From: TM7 phylum sp. oral taxon 352
Lineage (GTDB): Bacteria > Patescibacteriota > Saccharimonadia > Saccharimonadales > Saccharimonadaceae
DNA: 64,000 nucleotides
Reading direction: 5' to 3'
NCBI GenBank assembly: GCA_007845355.1
Contig: SDRQ01000001.1
Span: 1-64,000, forward strand
This document shows positions 46,024-53,679 of the stretch, piece after piece. The notes under the pieces were generated by a model that searched no databases, was not told the origin of the DNA, and worked only from the letters and a program-made list of their open reading frames with translations. A program made the translations under genes and the position numbers. Numbering within the stretch: position 1 is the stretch's first letter; the number at the start of each line of letters is the position of its first letter.

Positions 46024-48100
46024 AATGTTCCCTCATTTCAAATTCCGCTTGCTTGCCCTTATTCCATTGAGAAACTGGACGCAAGAAACCAACCACACGT
46101 GAGTAAACTTCAGTCGCTTCACCACACTTTGGACATTCTGGATGCTCACCAACAATATAGCCGTGATTCTTACAAATTGAGAAGCTTGGACTGAACGTGA
46201 AGTATGGCAATTTGTAATTTTCACAAATCGTTTTCACCAATTTTTTCAAAGTTTGTGGATCGTCCATGCGCTCACCTAAGAAGAAGTGAATCACCGTGCC
46301 ACCTGTGTACTTGGTTTGCAAATTGTCCTGAAGATCCATCAATTCAAACAAATCGTCTGTGTAATTAACTGGCAAGTGGCTAGAGTTGGTATAGAACGGA
46401 CATTTAACTTCCGCGCCAATTCCGTTAGCAAAATGCGCTCGATCTGGGAAGCTGGCTTTATCAAGTTGTGCCAATCGATAAGTTGTACCTTCAGCTGGCG
46501 TTGCCTCAAGATTGTAATTATTGCCAGTTTCCTTCTGATATTCCACCAAACGATCGCGCATAAAATCAAGCGTCTTCTCAGCAAAAGCCTTACCTTTTTC
46601 CGTGCCAATATCAACGCCTAGTAAATTAAGCGCCGCCTCGTTCGTGCCGATCAAACCGATAGTTGAAAAATGGTTCTTCCAATATTGATTGAAACGCTGT
46701 TTAATGTTTCGCAAATAAAACTTGGTGTACGGATACAAATTAGCGTCGGTCAATCGCTCCAAAACTTTACGCTTGGTCTCCAAACTGTCCTTTGCCATAT
46801 CCATAAGTTCAGCCAACCCCTTAAAGAATTCTTTTTCGTTCTTAGATTTTAGAGCCAGTCGTGGCAAGTTTATTGTCACTACGCCAACCGAGCCAGTCAT
46901 TGGATTTGAGCCGAACAAGCCGCCGCCACGATATTCCAATTGACGATTATCAATACGCAATCGACAGCACATCGAGCGCGCATCTTCTGGATCCATGTCA
47001 GAATTAATGAAGTTTGAGAAGTACGGAATGCCGTATTTAGCGCTGGCTTCCCACAAACTTTCAATCACCGGATTATCCCAATTAAAATCCTTGGTGATAT
47101 TAACCGTTGGAATTGGGAAGGTAAACACGCGACCATTAGCGTCGCCCTCAGAAAGAACTTCCAGCAGCGCCTTGTTTAGCATATTCATTTCTTCTTGATA
47201 TTCGCCATAAGTCGTGTCCTGCATTTCGCCACCAATAATCACTGGATTATCTGCCATGTGTTTTGGACATTCAAGGTCAAGTGTAATGTTGGTAAACGGC
47301 GTCTGGAAACCAACACGAGTCGGCACGTTGACATTAAAGACGAATTCTTGAATAGCCTGTTTTACTTCCTCGTAGCTCAATTTGTCGGCACGAATAAACG
47401 GTGCTAATAGCGTGTCAAAATCAGAGAAAGCCTGCGCGCCAGCCGCTTCGCCCTGTAGTGTATAAAAGAAGTTTACAACTTGACCAAGTGCTGATCGGAA
47501 ATGCTTAGCTGGCTTAGAAGCAACCTTACCAGCCACGCCAGTAAATCCTTCTTGTAATAAGTCAGTCAAATCCCAACCAACACAATAAACACTTAGCAAG
47601 TTAAGGTCGTGAATGTGCAAGTCGCCTTCTTTGTGAGCTTGCCCAATCTTCGATGTATAGATCTTATCCAGCCAGTAAGTCTTCGTAATCTCCGCTGAAA
47701 CATAGTTATTCAAACCCTGAAGACTGTAGCCCATATTAGAGTTTTCATTAACTTTCCAGTCCAAATTTTCCAGATATTTATCAATCAAATCAACGTGCGC
47801 ATTAGAGGTAATTTCGCGCAATTTTTTATGCTGATCGCGGTAAATAATGTACGCCTTTGCAGTCTTCTTAAACTTAGAGTCAATCAACGCATCCTCAACA
47901 ATGTCCTGAATATCTTCAACGCTTGGTAGACGCTTTTGGTTACGAGTTTCCAAAACGCCCAAAACTTTGTCGGTCAATTCAACTGCTTGAGCGGCGTCAA
48001 ATTCACCAGTTTCCAGTCCTGCCTTTTTAATTGCTTTTTCAATTTTTTTCCGATCAAATTTAGCAGTTCGACCATCGCGTTTTTTAATTGATTTATACAT
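45974..48100 (-). CDS. nrdD: Anaerobic ribonucleoside-triphosphate reductase (class III)
   Basis: 708 aa. An N-terminal ATP-cone (residues 1-95, MYKSIKKRDGRTAKFDRKKIE) is followed by the glycyl-radical barrel. The C-terminal radical loop RVVGFLRPVSQWNKGK is intact. Metal site: CxxH (CKNH) plus CPKC, instead of two CxxC pairs. Reduces NTPs to dNTPs without oxygen. The start at 48100 follows GGAGGGG; a longer frame to 48163 lies in the leader. Controlled by two NrdR boxes upstream. No aerobic reductase is in the window. Confidence 0.96.
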   Translation of the reverse strand: MYKSIKKRDGRTAKFDRKKIEKAIKKAGLETGEFDAAQAVELTDKVLGVLETRNQKRLPSVEDIQDIVEDALIDSKFKKTAKAYIIYRDQHKKLREITSNAHVDLIDKYLENLDWKVNENSNMGYSLQGLNNYVSAEITKTYWLDKIYTSKIGQAHKEGDLHIHDLNLLSVYCVGWDLTDLLQEGFTGVAGKVASKPAKHFRSALGQVVNFFYTLQGEAAGAQAFSDFDTLLAPFIRADKLSYEEVKQAIQEFVFNVNVPTRVGFQTPFTNITLDLECPKHMADNPVIIGGEMQDTTYGEYQEEMNMLNKALLEVLSEGDANGRVFTFPIPTVNITKDFNWDNPVIESLWEASAKYGIPYFSNFINSDMDPEDARSMCCRLRIDNRQLEYRGGGLFGSNPMTGSVGVVTINLPRLALKSKNEKEFFKGLAELMDMAKDSLETKRKVLERLTDANLYPYTKFYLRNIKQRFNQYWKNHFSTIGLIGTNEAALNLLGVDIGTEKGKAFAEKTLDFMRDRLVEYQKETGNNYNLEATPAEGTTYRLAQLDKASFPDRAHFANGIGAEVKCPFYTNSSHLPVNYTDDLFELMDLQDNLQTKYTGGTVIHFFLGERMDDPQTLKKLVKTICENYKLPYFTFSPSFSICKNHGYIVGEHPECPKCGEATEVYSRVVGFLRPVSQWNKGKQAEFEMREHYDNAAEHQRLSAVAAA

Positions 48101-48185
48101 TTCCCCTCCTTGTTTATAAAAATAGCAAACTAGCCCAACCTCTCCAGTGGGTACGTGTTGCAAAAAACGTTATTTATTTTCTAAA

Positions 48186-48201
48186 ACACCATATGTAGTG
48201 C
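48186..48201. promoter_or_regulatory. NrdR box 1
   Basis: ACACCATATGTAGTGC against the NrdR consensus ACACwATATaTwGTGT: 12 of 16 positions agree. Start-to-start distance to box 2 is 32 bp, three helical turns, the spacing required for NrdR tetramer binding. Confidence 0.75.
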
Positions 48202-48217
48202 TTAATATTGAATATAC

Positions 48218-48233
48218 ACGCGATATATAGCGT
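48218..48233. promoter_or_regulatory. NrdR box 2
   Basis: ACGCGATATATAGCGT, about 12 of 16 consensus positions. With box 1 it should repress nrdD when dATP is high. The 48101-48276 gap otherwise holds the nrdD leader. Confidence 0.7.
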
Positions 48234-48276
48234 CTGTCAATGAAAGTACATTGTATTATTTACATTTATGATTTCT

Positions 48277-49287
48277 TTACATAGATTGCAGCAAATCATA
48301 AGCAGCAGCCGCTGATAGCGCTTGCATTTGACGAAGATTATCACCCGGCTTGAGTGGTGGCTTGAGGCTACGTGTAAGGAAAAATCCGACAAATGACGCC
48401 AGCATTTCCGCGTTCAACTCACCTAGCCACGGCGTTACGTCATGACCATGGCGCGCCATATCAACCAGAAATTCTGTCGCACCAGATCCCTGGGGTGCAT
48501 AAGAAACCCAGTTCCAGTCAACCAACTTCAACTCGCCAGTTTGCGGATTAAATGCCAAATTATCACTACGAACATCCGAATGATTAAAGCAATCTTCCGT
48601 CTGCTTGGCAAATTCTTTAGCGCGCACCGAAATATCAATCAACTCATCGCGCTTTTCTAACAGCTCAATTATAGCCTGACAACGCCGCTGATTAATCTCC
48701 AACTGATTTGGTAATAGTTTTTGATAGTTATTAATCAATCGACGACGAATATCAGCATCAGCAATAATTTGATCAATCCCATCATCTAAGCCAAGCTCTC
48801 TCGCCACAAACGGTTGTAGTTGCAATTCTTCAATCAACTCCTGCGGCAATTTTATTTTTTCCAACTCTCGAACCGCGGTTATCACCGTCGAAATATAACG
48901 TTCCGCGACAGAGTTATCCGTCGGAGGCTGCCACAACCACCCATCTGACGAAGCGTAACTGCTCGTCATCAACACGTAACCGTCATCAGCCAATTCAGTC
49001 CAATCAGCAACATATTGCGGATAAGTTTTCTGCAACAAACGCGTTACTGCATAATCTTTTTTTAGCCAGCCTAGTTCCCGCTCGCCCTCATCCGACAATA
49101 AATCAGCATCAACTTCTTTAACAAAAATCGTTCGACCACCAGACGACACTAACGCTCGGCGATTAAGCGAGAAGCCGCCACTTACTGGCGTGATCCGTAA
49201 TTCAGATGAATCAACATTTAGCTCCGTCGCCGCGCATTGCAAGGCTCTGTCGGTTAATAATTTATCGTAATCTGGCAATGTTCCCAT
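48277..49287 (-). CDS. Aminoglycoside phosphotransferase/choline kinase-fold protein
   Basis: 336 aa. The catalytic loop NHSDVRSDNLAFN (HxDxxxxN) and the metal-binding LVDWNW are present near residues 236-260. An N-terminal lobe carries GGFSLNRRALV and a Lys in IFVKEVD. Family members phosphorylate small molecules such as sugars, choline or antibiotics. The substrate is unknown and resistance should not be assumed. Predicted leaderless: TGCTATAAT at 49294-49299 (core) lies 6 nt before the ATG. Confidence 0.82.
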   Translation of the reverse strand: MGTLPDYDKLLTDRALQCAATELNVDSSELRITPVSGGFSLNRRALVSSGGRTIFVKEVDADLLSDEGERELGWLKKDYAVTRLLQKTYPQYVADWTELADDGYVLMTSSYASSDGWLWQPPTDNSVAERYISTVITAVRELEKIKLPQELIEELQLQPFVARELGLDDGIDQIIADADIRRRLINNYQKLLPNQLEINQRRCQAIIELLEKRDELIDISVRAKEFAKQTEDCFNHSDVRSDNLAFNPQTGELKLVDWNWVSYAPQGSGATEFLVDMARHGHDVTPWLGELNAEMLASFVGFFLTRSLKPPLKPGDNLRQMQALSAAAAYDLLQSM

Positions 49288-49293
49288 GCATAA

Positions 49294-49299
49294 ATTATA
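49294..49299 (-). promoter_or_regulatory. Extended -10 box of the kinase-fold gene
   Basis: TGCTATAAT on the minus strand, 6 nt before the ATG at 49287. Confidence 0.6.
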
Positions 49300-49311
49300 G
49301 CATCAGACAGC

Positions 49312-50343
49312 TTAAATCCGCTTGGTGAATATCATTACTCGGCTATTACGAGTTTGAGAATTTTTTATCCATTCTCCTGCACATGTCATCAAATTCAAAC
49401 CCTCAGATACACCATCAGCTGGCCGAATAAAACTATTCATATCCACATCGGACAATTTAACTGTTTGTTTTTTTATTACCTGATAGCGCAGTATTTTACC
49501 GTCGCCACGCTCGACACTAATCGTATCACCGGCATTCAAAGTCTCTAGCTTATTAAAAACTCCGCCCAAAGTTGTACCCGACGCATGTCCGACAATAATA
49601 GATGCCCCTGGCTGACCTGGCTTAACGCTACCAGTGTACCATCCTGCATCAAAAATATTTATAGGAGACTGCATTGAGCCGTCCGAATTGACGTTCATCT
49701 GCAAAACCCTAGCCTTAACCCCCAATTTCTCAATGGTAATGACTCGCGGCAAATCTGCAGCAACCTTATATTTGGCAATAGCATCATCAGACACTTTGGT
49801 CTCGTCTTTACCTTCACTATTTTTTCGATCATCCAGATTATCGCTACGTGCAGCCACCGGCGTCGCATTTACAGCGTTTTTTATTCGATTATTAAGCAGC
49901 CAGGAGTCAGCAAACGAATATATCGAGATTATCAAAAGAGCAGAAGCCGCAAAACTAGGTACTTTTCTACGAAAGTTGCTACCTAAAATATTTTGTAAAT
50001 ATCGCTTGGCGTGCTTTCTTCTACCGTCACGGCAACCATTAGCTATTGATTTTTTACAAATAATTAACAAACGAGCCGAACGAGCTAATCTTTTATTAAT
50101 TCGTGCATGATTTATTGGTTTTTTCGCATATTGCTGGGTCGGCCTCACCTTGGATTGCTGGGTCTGCCTCACCTTGGCTGGTGCGGAAGGGCGCACAACG
50201 TCAACAATGTTCTTCGCATTCACATTACTGACAGTATTAGCAACAACATTACTTGCCAATCCACGCCGAGGTATAGTCACTCGCCCCCTCGCTCTTAATG
50301 GCGTCTGCAAACTGCGATTAATTTTTCGTTCTCTTTGTATCAT
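49312..50343 (-). CDS. Sortase (class D/E/F-like) with long basic N terminus
   Basis: 343 aa. The catalytic C-terminal domain (about 190-343) has VGHASG (His), LNLMTCAGEW (Cys) and NSRVMIF (Arg). A membrane helix lies at 130-150. The first 125 residues are unusually long, strongly basic and presumably cytoplasmic, with a repeat KVRQTQQ/KVRPTQQ; the encoding DNA (50131-50176) is a tandem duplication of about 23 nt. Sortases cleave LPxTG-like signals and attach proteins to the wall. Likely substrates are the adjacent VPNTG and LANTG proteins. Confidence 0.9.
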   Translation of the reverse strand: MIQRERKINRSLQTPLRARGRVTIPRRGLASNVVANTVSNVNAKNIVDVVRPSAPAKVRQTQQSKVRPTQQYAKKPINHARINKRLARSARLLIICKKSIANGCRDGRRKHAKRYLQNILGSNFRRKVPSFAASALLIISIYSFADSWLLNNRIKNAVNATPVAARSDNLDDRKNSEGKDETKVSDDAIAKYKVAADLPRVITIEKLGVKARVLQMNVNSDGSMQSPINIFDAGWYTGSVKPGQPGASIIVGHASGTTLGGVFNKLETLNAGDTISVERGDGKILRYQVIKKQTVKLSDVDMNSFIRPADGVSEGLNLMTCAGEWIKNSQTRNSRVMIFTKRI

Positions 50344-50344
50344 T

Positions 50345-50404
50345 GTCTGTTTTTACTGCGGTAAACAGACACGCCCCGTGTCAAACTGCTTACGACGCGT
50401 CTGT
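50345..50404 (-). promoter_or_regulatory. Possible two-state RNA element before the sortase gene
   Basis: In the minus-strand RNA, ACAGACGCG (50404-50396) can pair with CGUGUCUGU (73-65), using one G-U pair. GUCUGUUU (70-63) can alternatively pair with AAACAGAC (52-45), which abuts the sortase start codon. The two helices are mutually exclusive. The wobble pair works only in the minus-strand RNA. Function untested. Confidence 0.35.
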
Positions 50405-50426
50405 CCGCTTTTAATTTTGGTTTATT

Positions 50427-52052
50427 TTATTTTTTATTAAAGCTTTTTCGCTTTGCTACAATCAGCAACGTCACCGCTGAAGCTACTCCAGCTATAGCGC
50501 CAATCAAGTTAACAGTCAATTTTTCACCACCTGTATTTGGAACTTTTGGAGCTTTTGGATCTTTCGAAGCTTCCGAAGCTTTCGAAACTTTCAGTGCCGT
50601 CAGTACAACATCATTACCGTCACCGCCAACATAACTAATCTTGAAGGTTACGCCACTTACAGTTATTTCTGCACCTTCCGGTAAGTCCTTAAACGTTCCC
50701 CCTGTCGTTCCGGTAGCAGGGCTAGTGCCTTTATTATCAATGATCGTAAAGGTATCACCCTTCTTAATGACACAGCCCTCTAAGTACGTTAAGTCTAAAC
50801 TACCACCATCTATAATGGCGCCTAGGTCTATAACAATCTGGTCATAATGATCTTTATCTAGAATTTTCACCTTATAAACACCGGAATCACCAAAATTGAG
50901 ACTGTCTGTAGTAATTTTACCTGGTGAGTTGTTACCTGGAGAAATAACACCTCCTACATAAAGAAGATAGTTCAGAGTAGCGTTACCGCCGAGCATACCG
51001 CCTTCAAGAATATCCACCTCACGACGATTACCATTTAGTAAAACTGCTTCACCTCTTTTAATAAGCACATACCCATTAGGTTCGTCGCCATCTAATTTCA
51101 TTAATTTAGGCCCATGGACATTACCGTACCGACCATTCGGAGTGCCGCTGGTATTGTTTGAAGATTCAACCAACACAACACCTTTATTATCTCTATGAGC
51201 AACGAACTTACCAGGGCCGCTAAGTTTTCCTGTGATCTTTACATCATTCATTGACTCTAGCTTATATTCAACATCACCGTTAAGTACAATATCACCAGAC
51301 AGAACAGTCGTCCTGATCTTAACGTTGCCACTAAGACTAGCAGGGGGTTGACAATGTACCCCATGAGAAATCATTGCACCATTTTCAAAAGTAATTTTAC
51401 TGGCGCTTGTCTCATTGCGCTCCTCATCAATCTCTAACTGACCTTTATTTTTAACCAAGATGCTATTAGCGCCATCTGGCGTCACAATAGCATTTTCTCC
51501 GACAATTTTTTCTGCAGCTCTTAGACTCTCAGCTATCTCATTACATCCAGTATTAGCAAACTCAAAACGGTTTATTGTCGGTTTGTTCTTAAATTCACCA
51601 TTAAATCCATTCGATTTCATGTTTGACAAGCCAATGACGGTGTCAATACTAACAAACGGTATTTTACGACGGTCTTTATTGTCAGCACTAGTCTGGTCGC
51701 CAGTAAATTCAGCATCTGGCGTAAATTGCATCGTATTAATAGTATATTTGGCGCACGACTTATTAGCAGGAAGACTGTCCAGCTTTTTAACCTCTAATCC
51801 TGACGGAACTACTGCTAAATCGTTCTGAATATTTTCATTAGGACCATCAACACACTTAAATACCAGCTTAGAACCTTGTGTTGGCACTGAACCTTCTTTC
51901 CAGTTACCAGCGGTTGACATTTTATGGTCACCAGCTGCGCCTGTCCAAGTAAATGTAGCCGGCGCAGCATTAACTGGCTGGTGAAATATCACCGCCCCAA
52001 CGACAGCAGCCACAGCCACAACACTGGCTAATTTAGTATAAGAAACACCCAT
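50427..52052 (-). CDS. Sortase-anchored surface protein with beta-repeat passenger
   Basis: About 541 aa. Signal peptide (residues 1-29, ending VNAA), then FTWTGAAGDHKMSTAGNWKEGSVPTQGSKLVF, an opening typical of autotransporter-associated and extracellular beta-helix proteins. A passenger-like repeat region follows, with GGVISPGNNSPGKITT and a C-terminal beta domain. The sorting signal is VPNTGGE, then a hydrophobic helix and KRKSFNKK. The short repeated Ala/Ser/Lys linker before it encodes SKASEASKDPKAPK. A likely adhesin. The start at 52052 is preceded by GGGGGAA. The sortase gene is downstream in the same direction. Confidence 0.85.
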   Translation of the reverse strand: MGVSYTKLASVVAVAAVVGAVIFHQPVNAAPATFTWTGAAGDHKMSTAGNWKEGSVPTQGSKLVFKCVDGPNENIQNDLAVVPSGLEVKKLDSLPANKSCAKYTINTMQFTPDAEFTGDQTSADNKDRRKIPFVSIDTVIGLSNMKSNGFNGEFKNKPTINRFEFANTGCNEIAESLRAAEKIVGENAIVTPDGANSILVKNKGQLEIDEERNETSASKITFENGAMISHGVHCQPPASLSGNVKIRTTVLSGDIVLNGDVEYKLESMNDVKITGKLSGPGKFVAHRDNKGVVLVESSNNTSGTPNGRYGNVHGPKLMKLDGDEPNGYVLIKRGEAVLLNGNRREVDILEGGMLGGNATLNYLLYVGGVISPGNNSPGKITTDSLNFGDSGVYKVKILDKDHYDQIVIDLGAIIDGGSLDLTYLEGCVIKKGDTFTIIDNKGTSPATGTTGGTFKDLPEGAEITVSGVTFKISYVGGDGNDVVLTALKVSKASEASKDPKAPKVPNTGGEKLTVNLIGAIAGVASAVTLLIVAKRKSFNKK

Positions 52053-52207
52053 TTTTGTTTCCCCCTCCATACATGTTTGTATTTTTAATTTAGTTTACGC
52101 ATTCACAATATCATCGCTAAATATTTTTTACAAGCATAATTGTATAAAATACAACAAAAAACTATATACTCTATCTGTTTCGCTTTTGCTTTTATTGCAC
52201 TTATTGT

Positions 52208-52213
52208 TATAAT
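52208..52213 (+). promoter_or_regulatory. -10 box of the first GH16 gene
   Basis: TATAAT with TTTGCT 17 nt upstream. The leader is about 24 nt with GGAGG (52236-52240). The equivalent region before the second GH16 gene is a diverged copy (TTTACT-17-TACACT, -10 at 53638-53643). Confidence 0.5.
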
Positions 52214-52243
52214 GAATTTTTATACTTAAATCTAAGGAGGTGT

Positions 52244-53491
52244 ATGTTAATAAGAAAACGCTTTTTAAATACAAAAGTTAAAATATTAACTGGAGTAATA
52301 GCCGCTGGGCTATTCATTGGTGGATCACTACTTACCTTGCCGACTGGACAAGCTAAGGGTGTCGTCAGCGATGATTATCCATTAAATGATAGTACTCATT
52401 GGAACACAGAACCTGTTTGGCGTGATGAGTTTAATGGCACGTCATTAGATAAAGATTCTTGGAATATATACGGCAGCGGATGGAGCGCTAATAACGTCCA
52501 GAGTTGCTACAGTAGAAGTGAAGAAAATGTGAATGTTAAAAACGGCAGTCTAAACTTAGTAGGACTATATAAGCCTGGCGCGCGTTGCAAAGGAAATGAA
52601 AAAAGCGGCAACTTCACCTCTGGATTCGTAGAAACGAAGGGTAAGAAATCGTGGACTTACGGCTACATCGAGGCTCGCATAAAAATGCCAAATAATAAGA
52701 GCACCTGGCCTGGTTTTTGGATGAGTCCTGATAAACCTACATATGGCAGTTGGCCTCGCAGTGGTGAAATTGACATCGTAGAAACTAAAGGTTCTAACTT
52801 AGATTACGCGGCAGCAGACGCTCACTGGGGACTTTCAACATACAATAAAAAACATGCTCAAGGTAGAGATTTGCCAGCTGGATTTAAAGATACCACTCAG
52901 TGGCACACTTACGGCGTAAAATGGACTGAAGGAAAATTGGAATATTACATTGACGGCGTAAAGTTCCACACTGTCAACGGATTCGATCAGCCAAACGCAG
53001 CGAACGCGCCTTATGGTCCGTTTGATCAACCATTCTTCTTGCGTCTTAACTTAGCAATCGGCGGTGATTACATCGACGGTAAAGGCAGTAAATGGTCAAA
53101 CGCCTACAATGTCCTAGCTAAATATCCAAAGTCATTCCCGGCAACTATGTCAATCGACTATGTCCGTGTATACGAAAGACGAACAGCTAAGGAAATAAAC
53201 GTGCCAGATAACAATTTGCGCACTCAACTTAATAAAAAACTGTCAACAGCACCTAGCACTAATCGTAAAGACGATCAAAAAATTACTGACGTAGAGTTGG
53301 AAAAATTGACAGACCTTAACCTGGATGCAGCTGATGACGCATCAGAAGCAGAAAAGATTCACGATTTAACAGGCTTAGAGGCAGCTAAAAACCTTAAGAC
53401 TTTATCTCTTAAGAACAACTCTGTCTTCGACCTAAGAGCGGTTTCTGACATCAATTCTCTAAAGTCAATAAACCTGACGATTAATCGCTAA
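52244..53491 (+). CDS. Secreted GH16 glucanase-like protein, C-terminally truncated
   Basis: 415 aa. Signal peptide (residues 1-37), GH16 domain (50-315) with the catalytic SGEIDIVE (ExDxxE) and WPGFWMSP. After it comes the start of an internalin-like leucine-rich region (VPDNNLRTQLN onward), which stops after about two repeats. GH16 enzymes cut beta-1,3/1,4-glucans or galactans. Compared with the paralogue downstream it lacks the later LRRs, the Pro-Gln linker and the sorting signal, so it should be released rather than anchored. Confidence 0.88.
   Translation: MLIRKRFLNTKVKILTGVIAAGLFIGGSLLTLPTGQAKGVVSDDYPLNDSTHWNTEPVWRDEFNGTSLDKDSWNIYGSGWSANNVQSCYSRSEENVNVKNGSLNLVGLYKPGARCKGNEKSGNFTSGFVETKGKKSWTYGYIEARIKMPNNKSTWPGFWMSPDKPTYGSWPRSGEIDIVETKGSNLDYAAADAHWGLSTYNKKHAQGRDLPAGFKDTTQWHTYGVKWTEGKLEYYIDGVKFHTVNGFDQPNAANAPYGPFDQPFFLRLNLAIGGDYIDGKGSKWSNAYNVLAKYPKSFPATMSIDYVRVYERRTAKEINVPDNNLRTQLNKKLSTAPSTNRKDDQKITDVELEKLTDLNLDAADDASEAEKIHDLTGLEAAKNLKTLSLKNNSVFDLRAVSDINSLKSINLTINR
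53254..53290 (+). repeat. 37-nt identical block shared with 54705-54741
   Basis: The LRR entry of both GH16 genes is identical over 37 nt here, although the flanking coding regions have diverged. It marks the tandem duplication and possibly gene conversion. Confidence 0.85.
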
Positions 53492-53510
53492 TTAGCTCAG
53501 GCGTTTACAG

Positions 53511-53547
53511 GAAAATTGTCATCTCATTACGGGATGGCAATTTTTTA
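53511..53547 (+). terminator. Intrinsic terminator after the first GH16 gene
   Basis: AAAATTGTCATCTC / GGGATGGCAATTTTTT stem with a T run. Confidence 0.75.
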
Positions 53548-53679
53548 TTTCAGCTTAAAACCTCAGTATTCAGCGTTTTCACAGCTCTGTTGTTAAAATA
53601 ACTACATAATATTCTTTACTTTTATTCCGCTTATTGTTACACTAGCGATGGATAAAAAATATTTGGGAGAAAACAAAAA

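Noticed and set aside
48277-49287. Antibiotic resistance gene
   Set aside because: The APH/choline kinase fold is broad, and nothing in sequence or context points to an antibiotic substrate.
53492-53679. Remnant coding sequence of the first GH16 gene's missing tail
   Set aside because: After the stop there is a proper terminator and then a promoter; I see no LRR, Pro-Gln or LANTG remnant in any frame, so the truncation is not a simple nonsense mutation.
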